The position numbers were made by a program, and so were the translations under genes. Source: Pycnococcus provasolii (lineage: Eukaryota; Chlorophyta; Pseudoscourfieldiophyceae; Pseudoscourfieldiales). From it: DNA of 64,000 bases. Shown one piece after another: positions 48,901 to 58,829 of the stretch. The stretch's first letter is position 1. Each line of letters begins with the position of its first letter. The notes below the pieces were generated by a model that was given only the letters and a program-made list of their open reading frames with translations, did no database searches and had not been told where the DNA came from. Where the stretch lies: the NCBI GenBank assembly GCA_049487715.1, contig CP150551.1, positions 930,001 through 994,000 of the forward strand, in the 5' to 3' direction.

Positions 48901-50478
48901 ATAAGCGCAAGGCACCGCCGCCGCCGCCGCCGCCGGGTTCGAAGAAGCAGAAGATGTCGAAGAGCGCAATGGCGTTAGCAAGGGCGCCGCCACCGCCACC
49001 GCCGATGGCTCCAAAGTCGCAGAAAAAGAAGTGCATCATGCCTGACGACCCGAACCTCGAATCGCCGGAAGCGCTCGTGGGACGAAGGGTTGAGGTGATG
49101 TGGCACGACGAACAGTCGGGCTCGGAGGCTTGGTATCCAGCCGTTGTCTTGAAGGTGAACGTCAGGAAGAAGATTCTCAGCATCGAGTACGAGGAGGACT
49201 TGTACCAGGAGGATGTTGACGTTCACAAGGAGAGCGTGGCGCTACTGAAGGGAGGGAGGGCGGCGGCACTCCCGCCGCCACCAGCTCCACCTCCGGCGTC
49301 GTCGTCAAAGTCCATGAAGAAGAAGAACTTGATCACAGCCGACGATTTGGCATCGGATGCGTTTTGGGGTGCGATCGTAGGGCGCAAGGTGGAGGTGATG
49401 TGGCTCGATGCGTCCACAGGTGCGGAGGACTGGTACGTCGCGGTCGTGCACAAGGCGAACGAGCGAAAGGCAACGCTCACCATCGAGTATGAATTTGACG
49501 GCTCGAAGGAGGAGGTGAACTTGCGCGAGGAGAGCGTTGCAATCGTTGGCGCGCCGTTGACCACCGCGAAGAGTAAGGCTTCCACGCCGTCCAGCCTCAA
49601 GGTTTCCATCAAGCAGGGAGGTGCTGCATCCGCAGCAAAGGGGGACACGTACATCTCGGCCAATTTCCTATCAACGCCAGGCGTGGCGGACGCCCTTGTG
49701 GGACGCCAGGTGAAGGTGATGTGGAACGACGACCTCACGGGTGAAGAGACGTGGTATGTCGCGCTTGTTCACCAAGCGATCGCGCGCAAGCACACGCTTA
49801 GCATTGTGTACGAAGCTGACGGCGTCGCGGAGGACATCGATGTGCGCAAGGAAAGCGTCGTGCTCGTTGGTGCACCGCTCAAGCTTTCTGACAAGGGCAA
49901 TCAAGGCGCTGCGCCGAAGACGCCGGTGGTTAAAATTCGCAAGCTCGGTTCGCAGGATGCCCCGTCTACGGCACCGCCGCCTGCAGGCAAGAAGGGGAAA
50001 AATGGCGGAAACCGAGGCGGCGATGATGCCCACGCCGTCCGACGACGCCTGGCGAGCTCCGCTGCTGATGGCGATCGGCCAGCTGCGCAACCGATCGGAC
50101 GCCGAGCCTTTCAATTCACCCGTCGACCACGTCGGCCTTGGCTTGGTAGGCTACACTACAATCGTCAAGAAACCGATGGATCTCGGCACGATCGAGAGCC
50201 GCCTTCTCACGGACGTGGCAAGGTCCGCGGGCGAGAGGGCGCGCTACACCTCGGAGAAAGCGGTGTTGAAGGACATCGCTCTCGTCTTTGAAAATTGCCG
50301 TGCGTACAACGTCCCCGATAGTCCGATATACAACACCTCGATGAAGCTCGAGTCGGCTTTCGAGAAGATGCTCGACAAGGCGAAGACGAAGGCGGCTTCA
50401 GCGCGCGGCGCTGCTGGACCTGGACCTGCGGGTGCCGGTTCCAGTGGCGGCCAACTGAAGCTGAAGATTAGGCGCTGA
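39987..50478 (+). CDS. Giant multidomain chromatin reader (ARID, Tudor/Agenet, PHD, HARE-HTH, bromodomains), with one frame break
   Basis: One frame from the ATG at 39987 runs over 3,300 codons. Domains with approximate residues: ARID 494-555 (VKLFREVMVRGGYDHVCQQK, SYQIKRCYEHFLREWE); BAH-like segment 680-740; two Agenet/Tudor-like units near 1175-1245 and 1368-1450; a pure acidic tract near 1480-1515; PHD finger 1521-1565 (CGLCKGEGHLIMCDNCPRSFH, GEWLCPEC); HARE-HTH 1780-1848 (KWAVYTVLKEKGEEGATAKDV); Trp-rich helical region 1970-2205; another Tudor-like unit 2333-2382; bromodomains 2660-2780 and 2825-2950; three Tudor-like repeats 3027-3297 (each V(E/K)VMWxDxxxGxExWYxAxV). A third bromodomain (LGLVGYTTIVKKPMDLGTIESRL) follows but in another frame; removing one base of the five A at 49998-50002 joins it. 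It could instead be a separate gene from the ATG at 50002. A chromatin-remodelling scaffold is inferred. Confidence 0.88.
44455..44526 (+). repeat. GAG/GAA run coding for polyglutamate
   Basis: A microsatellite-like purine run within the giant gene, in frame, just before the PHD finger. Confidence 0.9.
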
Positions 50479-50636
50479 GTTTGCGCTACGCGCGCAAGTT
50501 TCTGCGCTTGGTAACATTTCTGTTTGTGATGTGATGTAAACAAACTTTTCTCTTGAATTCACCCCCTTCCCCCTTCCCCTTCCGCGTGAGAGGCGAGAGT
50601 GAATTTAAATTTGCCTACGGGTACATTCTTACACAA

Positions 50637-53600
50637 CTAGAAGAGCTTCTCGAGCTCTGGCGGGTCCTGCGGATTATCTGGCCACGGCAAATTCATCGCC
50701 TCGATGCGGCTTCCAACAGTGGGCAAAACGTCCGCGACACGCGGGAGATGATCGATCCATGCAAAAACGTTTTTCGCCCTGGCGATCGCCGCGTTGCGAT
50801 CCTTCGCAAACCCCTCTCTCGTTGCATGCTTCGCGAGGATGAAGGGTGCCACGCGCTTGATGTATGCGTCGCCGTCATAGCTCCACATTGCGTACCAATC
50901 AGGCTGCGTGTGCTCGGGAACAAAGCCAGACACGGGCAGCCCAAGGCCGCATAGGAAGCCTAGCATCACGCTCAGCCCAACGATGGCGTTGCCACGGCTG
51001 ATGAAAAGCCAGTTGTACCAGTAGTATGCCATGCGAAGTGCCAAGTCCGCCGCCTCGTCGAGCTCGTCGCGCGCAGCGGCTGCGATCATCAGGTTCCAGA
51101 GATTCGCGAACTCAACGTCATAGTCTTCGGCACGCTGCGGCATGCACGGCGTTCGGATGGAGAACTCAAGCTGCGGTGCACACTTGCCGCCGTCCTGCTC
51201 GTCGTTGGTAAGCATGTTCAGCACGAGGCGCGTTCCTTCCATCGTGTGACCGTCACGCGTGTGGCTCTTGAGAGGAACGACGATGTAGAACGCCTGCAAG
51301 CCGAGTGAGGTGACGTTCATGGCATCCCACAGGTTCTGCGGTGTTGCGGGGTGCGCCTTACGCACCGCCTCGATCTGCTTCGCCGACATCGAGAAGCGAT
51401 TCGACGAGCCGTCGTGGTAGGTGTGCGAGTCGAGAAGCACCTCGCGCATGACCTTTGCGCTCTCCGCGCATGCCATGAAGTATCGGCTCACCTTCGTGTC
51501 TCCAGTGGACATCGGCGTGTGGCTTCCGTACCCCTGCTCGAAAAGCGGGCGAGGCAGAAGGTCGACCCAAACCACCGGATCGTTGGGCTCGCTCAGCTGC
51601 CTCCACTTGACGAGGATATCGAGCGCATCGCGCCAACCAAAGTCATGGTCCTCACCCGCCTTCCCATGGCTCGTCGCGCCGCGCCCAAGCACGCGCGGCT
51701 GCGGCTCCCCCGATCGCTTCGCCTCCACACAACTTCGCACCGCCTGCGCGAGCTCCAAATTGGCGTAGCACGACATCTTCCACTGGCGCTGATTCGGCAG
51801 AAAGCCTTGGCATTTCAGGTGTACGCGGCGCCCGAAGTGCATGCCGGCGTTCATGAGGGATTCTGCACCACCCTGGTCGAAAGGTGCCCTTGATTTCTCC
51901 AAACCTGCGGGAATCGGCCTCTGCGCAACATGACCTGACTGCACAATGACAAATTCCTTCGGAAGCGTCTTGCAGAACCCTTCCTTGAACATCTCGCTCA
52001 CCTCTCGATCGAGGCAGAATTCATCCCACTTCGCATTCCAACGATGCGCGGTGAGCAGTGCAACCTCGCGACCGTAGTACGACTTGTTGCGCAGATTCCC
52101 GAACGGACCGCCGTTCTCGTTCATGCCGTCCCTGGACCAATCCATGGCCTCTTCATACGAGGCGATCGCTTCACGGTGTCTTCCGATGGCGTGCAGGCAC
52201 ACGGCGTGCCAGTAGCGCATCTCAAGCATCTGCGCCACGTCCTCGGGCTTCGAACTCGCGCTCTCGGCGTACGTGAGGCCCTTGTTGAGCAGCTCCGACC
52301 CGTATTCGTGCTTGCCGCATCCCTGCATCATCTGCCCATAAAGCTTGTACGCGATCGACGTAGCGGAGCCTGATGCGACGATCTTCTTGAACCACTTCTC
52401 CGCCTCCGCGTGCATGTCGAAGTTCGCACCCTCCTTGTTCGCCTGCGCAATCTGAAGCATGGCTGTCGTATCTCCCGGGTTAAGCTCGAGCGCCTTGTTG
52501 TAGTGCTCGCACGCCTCCTTGATGTTCCCCTGGCTGCATATGACGACGCCAAGCTGGCTGTGCGCCTTAGCATCGTTGTACCCGAGCTTCATCGCCTTCT
52601 TGAGCGCCTTCTCGGCACGCTTGTACAGCTTGACGGACCCAGCAAAGACACCGAGCTCCCTGAACGCCTCCGCCGTTGGCTCCTTGTCGCAGACGAATTG
52701 GAAGTCCTCGAGAGCCCCGTCGATGTACTTCTGTCCCATGCCCGATCGCACCTGAGCACGTCGCTTCTTGACCTCGACGAGGTTGGGCTCCACTTCCTCG
52801 GCGCGCGTAAGATCCATGTGTGCGATTTCGTAGTTGCCCTCAATCGCGTGACTTGTTCCACGCGCAATAAGCGCGCCGATGTGATTTGGATGCGAGGCGA
52901 TGACTCTGCTGAGCTCCCTCTGCGCCTCCGACAGCTGGCGCATATTGATCTGCATGATGGACTTCGACACAATCTGCTCCGCCTCCTTCATCGTCATGGC
53001 AGGTGCAGCAGCCGCTTTCGCCACTTGCTTGTTCTGCGTGGGAGCTGCTGCTGGCTTCGGCGCCGGTGGTGACGAGCGCGGGGCTGCCGATGCCGTTTGG
53101 CGGCCCTTGACTCCCGCCATCTGTGCGGCACGGTTCGAAGCTGGCCGAGAACTTGGCGCTGACGGCGACGACGGCGTCGTCTTGCCGACATTCTGCAGCT
53201 GAGCAGCTCGTCCCGTCGGCTTTGGCGCTGGTGCTGGCTGCGTGGAGGCTGCCGGTGCGGGCGCCGACGGTGTCGGTGCGGGTGCAGAAGCGGGCACTTG
53301 AGTTGCCACGGGCGGCGCAGCAGCCACTCCAACAGCACGCGTGCTTTCGTCTCCTCCGTCAATCAAGGTATCAAGAAGCTCCAAGTCTGAGTAGAGTCCC
53401 GCCGCACCCCACGCTTCTGATATGTACTCGTCCGTCGTAGGCAAGCCCAACGCTCTTCTGATTTCGTGCAAGGTAGCGAATGCGCGCAAGCACGACGGGT
53501 TGGCTGTGATTGCGTGCTGGCAGTCGTCCATGGCCGACTTGAGTCTTCCGCATCTCTTGTTGCACGCCGCTCGGTTCGTGAGCAGCGCGGCGAGCAGGTG

Positions 53601-53783
53601 CGGGTGCAAGGCGTCGCTGTACTTGTCGATCGCCTCGGTGAAAGCTTCGGCCGCCTGCTGGTACTTTTTCGTCTGGTAGAGTTGCATGGCCCTCGCCTCG
53701 ACGTCGCCGTCTAGTTCCGCGACGTTCGTGGATACGGCGAGTGCGGAGTGGGCGAAGGGCGACTTGGACGACACGTTGCCCAT
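50637..53783 (-). CDS. SRFR1: SRFR1/TTC13-type TPR protein, probably N-myristoylated
   Basis: A 1,048-residue protein. It begins MGNVSSKS, a good N-myristoylation site (Gly2, Ser6). TPR repeats occur at about 25-130 (ARAMQLYQTKKYQQAAEAFTEAI; LLTNRAACNKRCGRL) and 270-510 (AFRELGVFAGSVKLYKRAEKAL; SQLGVVICSQGNIKEACEHYNKALELNPGD), separated by a Pro/Ala-rich linker (about 160-260). The C-terminal half has the SRFR1/TTC13 signatures: WVDLLPRPLFEQGYGSHTPM, KVSRYFMACAESAKVMREVL, LEGTRLVLN-type text, FSIRTPCMPQRAEDYD and LRMAYYWYNWLFISRGNAIVGLSVMLG. In Arabidopsis SRFR1 restrains effector-triggered immunity through immune receptor and transcription-factor complexes; TTC13 in animals is poorly understood. 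Length and order fit the family. ATG at 53783. Confidence 0.9.
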   Translation of the reverse strand: MGNVSSKSPFAHSALAVSTNVAELDGDVEARAMQLYQTKKYQQAAEAFTEAIDKYSDALHPHLLAALLTNRAACNKRCGRLKSAMDDCQHAITANPSCLRAFATLHEIRRALGLPTTDEYISEAWGAAGLYSDLELLDTLIDGGDESTRAVGVAAAPPVATQVPASAPAPTPSAPAPAASTQPAPAPKPTGRAAQLQNVGKTTPSSPSAPSSRPASNRAAQMAGVKGRQTASAAPRSSPPAPKPAAAPTQNKQVAKAAAAPAMTMKEAEQIVSKSIMQINMRQLSEAQRELSRVIASHPNHIGALIARGTSHAIEGNYEIAHMDLTRAEEVEPNLVEVKKRRAQVRSGMGQKYIDGALEDFQFVCDKEPTAEAFRELGVFAGSVKLYKRAEKALKKAMKLGYNDAKAHSQLGVVICSQGNIKEACEHYNKALELNPGDTTAMLQIAQANKEGANFDMHAEAEKWFKKIVASGSATSIAYKLYGQMMQGCGKHEYGSELLNKGLTYAESASSKPEDVAQMLEMRYWHAVCLHAIGRHREAIASYEEAMDWSRDGMNENGGPFGNLRNKSYYGREVALLTAHRWNAKWDEFCLDREVSEMFKEGFCKTLPKEFVIVQSGHVAQRPIPAGLEKSRAPFDQGGAESLMNAGMHFGRRVHLKCQGFLPNQRQWKMSCYANLELAQAVRSCVEAKRSGEPQPRVLGRGATSHGKAGEDHDFGWRDALDILVKWRQLSEPNDPVVWVDLLPRPLFEQGYGSHTPMSTGDTKVSRYFMACAESAKVMREVLLDSHTYHDGSSNRFSMSAKQIEAVRKAHPATPQNLWDAMNVTSLGLQAFYIVVPLKSHTRDGHTMEGTRLVLNMLTNDEQDGGKCAPQLEFSIRTPCMPQRAEDYDVEFANLWNLMIAAAARDELDEAADLALRMAYYWYNWLFISRGNAIVGLSVMLGFLCGLGLPVSGFVPEHTQPDWYAMWSYDGDAYIKRVAPFILAKHATREGFAKDRNAAIARAKNVFAWIDHLPRVADVLPTVGSRIEAMNLPWPDNPQDPPELEKLF

Positions 53784-54090
53784 CTTAAGTTACAAAAGTT
53801 CGCTCGGACGGACTGACTCATGTACTGTACTGTCACAAAGGTCAGGGAAGGCCTCGGGAGCGGGGGAGCTAACCCTACCCGTAACCCTAACCCTAACACT
53901 ATACCCTAATGCTCTGCCCTTCCCCCTGCCCCCCTCGCAGATCCCCTGACGCCCTCTGCTTTCTTTTTTTCAAAACCCTTCTCCTCAGGCTTCTCCCTCC
54001 CTCCCCCCCTTTTTTTCCCTTGCCCACTCTCCCTGGCCCTTCGCACACGCACACGCACACGCAGCCCAGCGCTCGTTCAGTACAGGTACC
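53784..54090. promoter_or_regulatory. Divergent promoter of SRFR1 and PRA1 with telomere-like motifs
   Basis: 53869-53909 reads CTAACCCTACCCG, then TAACCCTAACCCTAAC, then ATACCCTAA: a degenerate CCCTAA array. A C/T-rich leader with a (CACACG)n stretch precedes the PRA1 ATG. I see no gene. Confidence 0.6.
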
Positions 54091-54747
54091 ATGGACTGGT
54101 CGCAAGTCACCGCCTCAGAGCTCGCCTCCGCGGTCGCAGAGGTGGAAATGCCCACGCCGAGACCGCTGCCCGAGTTCTTCGCCAAGTTCGCACCGCCGCC
54201 AAGCGCAAGCAAGCTCAAGTCGAGAGTCAAGTGCAACGTGTACTACTACAGGAGCAACTACGCCGTCATGATCCTGCTCACCTCGCTCTTCGGCTTCTAC
54301 CGGAACCCGGGCGCGCTCTTCTCGTTCCTCGTCACAACATTCTCCGCGCTGCTGTGCAACGACCCGTTCGCAAACGCAGTGCACACTCGCGCTCTCACGC
54401 TCGCTCGAAAGGTGCACCCACCGCTCGCCGCGTGGATGCGGAGTGGAACTGCAAACGCCGCGGCGGGCATGCACGCGACAGGCTTCCACACCGCGCCGAG
54501 GTCACGCGGGGGTGGCGTGCGTGTCTGCGGGTTTCCAAGGAACATGGTTGTCGCGGCGCTGCTTGTTCTCAGCGCGCTCGTCATCTACCTCACGTCCGCC
54601 GTCACGACCATATGCTTCTACCTCACCGTTGGCTTTGCGATTGTCTTCGCTCACGCCAGCCTGCGCATGCCGAACCTCAAGGCGAGGTTGGCAAGTGCTC
54701 GCGAAGATTTCAAAAACGTCTGGCGCGGCTTCGATCACACGCTCTGA
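54091..54747 (+). CDS. PRA1-family Rab acceptor protein
   Basis: A 218-residue membrane protein with the PRA1 plan. After a 45-residue cytosolic N-terminus come KSRVKCNVYYYRSNYAVMILLTSLFGFYRNPGALFSFL (the YxxNY and first hydrophobic hairpin) and a second hairpin (NMVVAALLVLSALVIYLTSAVTTICFYLTVGFAIVFAHASLR), then a helical tail. PRA1 proteins bind prenylated Rab GTPases and help them move between Golgi and endosomal membranes. A Gly/Ala/Arg-rich stretch (about 105-140) between hairpins is longer than usual. ATG at 54091 with an ACC before it. RAB6 and TRAPPC3 in the window serve the same pathway. Confidence 0.92.
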   Translation: MDWSQVTASELASAVAEVEMPTPRPLPEFFAKFAPPPSASKLKSRVKCNVYYYRSNYAVMILLTSLFGFYRNPGALFSFLVTTFSALLCNDPFANAVHTRALTLARKVHPPLAAWMRSGTANAAAGMHATGFHTAPRSRGGGVRVCGFPRNMVVAALLVLSALVIYLTSAVTTICFYLTVGFAIVFAHASLRMPNLKARLASAREDFKNVWRGFDHTL

Positions 54748-54846
54748 GAAGATGGGCTCAAGTCGCGCGAAACGACGCGTAATTCATTTCATTTCATTTT
54801 TTTGTTCCGTTCGTATACTTTTTCTTTTTTTTACTTCTTTGTTCTA

Positions 54847-55998
54847 CTACTCTTCGAGGCGGTGCAATAAGTACTTCACCTGAACCTCCTTCGTCAAAGG
54901 CATCACCCACGCCTCATACAGGCGACCCACTTCTTTGGGGTCAATCTTCGGCGACACCGCCGCGCCACCGTTGCCATCCGCGTCCGGCGGAACGCCGTAC
55001 GCCGCCGCCTTACGCTCGACGCGCTTGAGAACCTGCGCTTCGACAGCGGTATCCGTGAGAAGCTCCATCAGGCCATTCGCATCCTTTTCGACGATGAGCG
55101 GCGTGTACTTCTGCGGCGCCGCCGTGAATTTCGCCTCCGCGACGAACATGCCGTAGTGCACTCGCTTGGACAGCGCCTGCAGGCACGCGACGTCGAGCAG
55201 CGCAGCAGACCCGTAGTTGGCGTCGTCGCCCTCCGCCGCCACCTCGGGCAGGAGGTGGTGCACGTACATGTCGTAGACGACGTCGTTGATGTCGAAAGTC
55301 GACGCTGGCCTGTGCAAGCTGTCGGGGTACCTCAGAGGCGGCAGGACGAGCGGCGGCAGGCTTTCGGGAAAGAAGGCGTGCTCGTCTGGCGCGGTGTACC
55401 TGCGCACGCGTCCGTAAAGCTGCTCGGTTTGCCTGAGCACATACTCGAGTAGGCTGTGCCTGCGCCCGGTGTCCTCGTCGAAACCTGGGACGGGCAGTCC
55501 ACCGCACTCGTAGATGGCGCTGTTGCGTGCCACCTGCGCCCTTTCGATGAGGCTGAATATGATTGACTCCTCCTGCCTGATTAGGTTGTCTCTGACGGAT
55601 GCCAAGTCCGTGCTGACAAGCGTCGATCCGTCGACTAAGTTTGCGTCGTCCATGTCGCTTGACGCCAGCGCTTCGTCGCGCACGTTGCTTTCCCTCTCTT
55701 CGCGTTCGCGCCTGAGCCTGAGCGCGACAGACTCGCTGAGCCTTGCGAGGTCGACGTCGTTGCTGCTTCCTCTGGCGACGGCGGACGTGGACTGCGTCGC
55801 GTCTGACGAGACTGCCCTAGTCCTCGTAGCCGTCGCGTGCTCTTGGTTCATGGTTCTCCGTCGACGCCACAAACGTGTTCTTCTTCGCAGCAGTCTGTGC
55901 AAAGGTTCCTCTCGATCCCTTGCTGGTTGTTGGGACGCTACTAAGGCGGGCCTTCGCCGCACACCCCCGGGCGTGAGTTGGCTGCTATGAGTGTGCAT
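54847..55998 (-). CDS. CM: Chorismate mutase (eukaryotic AroQ type), likely plastid
   Basis: A 383-residue protein. The enzyme domain covers about 120-383: ASVRDNLIRQEESIIFSLIERAQ, LEYVLRQTEQLYGRVRRYTAPDEHAFFPE, DDANYGSAALLDVACLQALSKRVHYGMFVAEAKF and a C-terminal AWVMPLTKEVQVKYLLHRLEE. These match plant and yeast chorismate mutases, which convert chorismate to prephenate for Phe and Tyr and are regulated by aromatic amino acids; the GDDxNYGS allosteric region is present. I chose the ATG at 55998, which gives a 49-residue Arg-rich leader like a transit peptide; an ATG at 55851 would make a shorter, possibly cytosolic form. An Asn/Gly insert (PDADGNGGAAV) sits near the C-terminus. Confidence 0.92.
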   Translation of the reverse strand: MHTHSSQLTPGGVRRRPALVASQQPARDREEPLHRLLRRRTRLWRRRRTMNQEHATATRTRAVSSDATQSTSAVARGSSNDVDLARLSESVALRLRREREERESNVRDEALASSDMDDANLVDGSTLVSTDLASVRDNLIRQEESIIFSLIERAQVARNSAIYECGGLPVPGFDEDTGRRHSLLEYVLRQTEQLYGRVRRYTAPDEHAFFPESLPPLVLPPLRYPDSLHRPASTFDINDVVYDMYVHHLLPEVAAEGDDANYGSAALLDVACLQALSKRVHYGMFVAEAKFTAAPQKYTPLIVEKDANGLMELLTDTAVEAQVLKRVERKAAAYGVPPDADGNGGAAVSPKIDPKEVGRLYEAWVMPLTKEVQVKYLLHRLEE

Positions 55999-56313
55999 AT
56001 ACCTGTAGGAAGGCGCCACAAGAAAGCGAAGGGTGTAACTTGCACAAGCACAGGCACACAGGAGTGGAACCAAATACTACTGTCTGTGGATGGACGGATG
56101 CTGAGCCTCACCGTGATGGCTAATAAGATGGAATGAAACAACAAATGGAACAGTCTCCGCCGCCCCAACTAAAGCCGATCAGACGGACGGCCAACGAAAG
56201 TTCAAGTGCCAGGGCAGGCGCATGGACGAATCCCCTAACCCTCTTCCTCCTGCCATGAATAGGGGATACGCTGGTTGGGAAAGGACATCGGACCCGGGAA
56301 CTTCAGGGGGGAA
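55999..56313. promoter_or_regulatory. Divergent promoter of chorismate mutase and ABCG gene
   Basis: A 315-bp gap with one CCCTAACCCT motif at 56233-56242 and no CCCCGAA motif. I see no gene. Confidence 0.45.
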
Positions 56314-58701
56314 ATGAAATCCATCCGGGAATCAAATCTCCCCTCCCCCCCTGGGGTCCAGGTCCAGGTGTGACAGCACAGTAGTACACCTTTAGTTACT
56401 TCCAAGTCCAGGTGGAGGTGGGTCAGTCAGTCAGCAGCAGTGTGCCGTGTCATTTTCTATAATGTCGCACGCGCCATAGGAGACTTCCATGGCTCCTCTT
56501 TTCAGGTCGGTACAGACCGTAGTGTTGCGATCGCGTTTTCAAATATCACGTACAGCGTGCCTGACCCTATGATGATGGATCCTACCTTGGTGCACGATAC
56601 GGGTGGTGGCACCCAACAACACGGCAACAACCACGGGATTGGTAGAAGACGCCAGAACGGTAAGAGGCGGGGCATACTCGCAGGAACCAGTGGGACGTGC
56701 TACAAAGGACAGCTCATGGCAATACTAGGACCGTCAGGCGCGGGGAAAACGACGCTTCTCAGAGCGCTATCGGGACGCATGGTGCGCGTGCCTAGCGCGA
56801 AGCTAAGTGGAAACGTCACCCTGGGAGCGTGCGCGCGTGACGGAGTCGCGTTCGTCGAGCAAGACCCAAGGTTCTTCAGCTGCCTGACGGTCGAGGAGAC
56901 GGTCAGATTCTACGCAAGCTTCAGGCAACCGTCGCGCAAAATGGCGCGAGCCGCGGCGTCGCGAGCTATCGAGCAGGTGGGACTGCAGCGCGTGAGAAAC
57001 TCCTTGGTGGGAGGGGACTCGGGTGGTCACCTCTACGCGGGCATCTCCGGGGGCGAACGCAGGAGGCTCGCCATTGCGTGCGAGGTGGCGGGTATGATGA
57101 CGACAATCGACGACGACGACGACACGAACAGATGCGTGCTTCTCGCAGACGAGCCGACGACAGGTCTTGACGCGGCGCAGGCGGACCGGATCGTTGCTGA
57201 GCTGCATCGCCTCTGCCAAAAAGGAGTCTTCGCCGCTGTCATCTGCACGTTGCACCAGCCGCGCACTCGTACGTTTCGACGCGTGCAGCGATGCCTCTTC
57301 CTCACGCAGAATGGACGTGTCGCGTACGAAGGAAGCACGTCCGTGAAGCCCATTGCTAGGCACTTCGAGAGGATTGGATACCCACTTCCTTCCAACACAA
57401 ATCCTGCCGAATTTGTCATCGACCTGATTGACGCTGACGCCAACTCCTTCGACGACGACGATCTTCACGACGATGTCCAAGTAAGTAACGGCGACGATGA
57501 CACGATTCGTAAGGGTGCCACTCGTGTTAAGCTGCTGGAGGCTTGCTGGGAACAGCGCCCCAAGGGCCCGTCATCCCCGGGATCATCGCCGATGAAGCAG
57601 ACGCGAGAATTCGACGCCGACAGGGAGGCACAAACGACATGCTCGACGAAGTCGCGAGGTCACGCGCCTCTGCTGCGCCAGTTTCGCGTGCTTCTAGGGC
57701 GCGGGTTTCGCCAAGCGCTTCGCGATCGTTGGGTAACGTCCGTACGTGCGATGGCCTCGGTTGGGCTTGGTACACTGCTCGGCGCCGCTCTCGGCGGTGA
57801 TGGGCTCAAGGGTGGTCGTGCGGTGCAGGGCCGAGCGGCGCTTCTTATGCAGCTTGGGGTGAATGCAGGTTTCATCGCGATCACACGTGCAATCACGAAC
57901 ATGCCCAAAGAGCGGTCGATCGTGACGAGGGAGGTGCTCCGTCGCCGGAACGTGGGAATGACCGGTTCGAGCGGGTATTATCACCCAATCCCGTACTTTC
58001 TTGCGAAACTCGCTGCGGAAATGCCCGTGGATGCGGCTCTGAGCGCGATCATGGCTGCGGTTGCGAGTCCCATTGCCGGACTTCGGCCAGGCATGCCACG
58101 GGCGCGACTCGTACGCGGTGTGGCTCTTCAGAGCGTTTCCGCGAGCACGCTGGGGCTGCTCATTGGCGCCATCAGCCCAAGCGCGGAGACGGCGATGGCG
58201 GTAGGCCCGTGTGCCATGGTGGCGTCCATCTTGATCAGCGATATGAGCGGCACATTCGCCAAATGTCCCCCGGTACTTATTCCACTATCGATGTTCTCGT
58301 GCATTCGGCACGGATACGAGGGATCGCTGGCGAGCGAGTTTGTCGGCGCGTCTCTTGACGAACTTGGTGCGTCTGCTCCGCCGACATCTTCGGCAGGCGC
58401 GCCGAGGTTGCCGTGGCAGGTGAAAATGGACGCACTGATGAGCGCACAGCAAGCCCCCGGTGGGCTTTTCGCTATCTTCTTTGGCAGGCGGCGTGATGAC
58501 GGACCCTCCACCTTTGGCGATGCGGCGCTTGAGATGCTATCGATTGAGCCGAAAAATGCGTACGAGCGTGCAATTCGTCGGCAGGTTCGCCTCATTGTGA
58601 TACAAATTCTCGCCACCGCTGCCGTGCTGACGCGTACTGGTGGAGGTGCAACCCCGGAGGAGATGATAAGTGTTGTGAGCGAGCCATTTCTTTCCGACTA
58701 G
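56314..58701 (+). CDS. ABCG-type half transporter, with inferred first intron
   Basis: The domain order is nucleotide-binding then membrane, typical of ABCG. Seen: FSNITYSV start of the ABC domain (about 56545), Walker A GPSGAGKTTLL (56731-56763), signature ISGGERRRLA (57043-57072), Walker B VLLADEPTTGLD (57136-57171), H-loop TLHQPR (57247-57264), then an acidic linker, RQFRVLLGRGFRQALRDRW, and hydrophobic segments to about 58640. The open frame has no ATG before the conserved FSNITYSV; the next ATG (56569) would cut it off. A short exon from the ATG at 56314 to 56367, spliced over 56368-56505 (GTGTGA donor, TTTTCAG acceptor, phase 0), gives a sensible N-terminus. That exon and intron are inference. 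Substrates of ABCG transporters (lipids, hormones, wax) cannot be predicted here. Confidence 0.82.
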
Positions 58702-58829
58702 CTTGCATAGAGGAAAGAAAACAATGAATACTATGAAAAATAGCTATTACAGTTTACGTACATATTAAGAAGAAAATTACAATACACAATCTTTGTTTGG
58801 CCGTTGTTTCGAGGAGGTTGGCAATGCCC

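Noticed and set aside
50004-50291. Last 96 residues of the long giant frame as the true C-terminus
   Set aside because: The sequence is Arg-rich shadow text, while the overlapping frame encodes a clear bromodomain.
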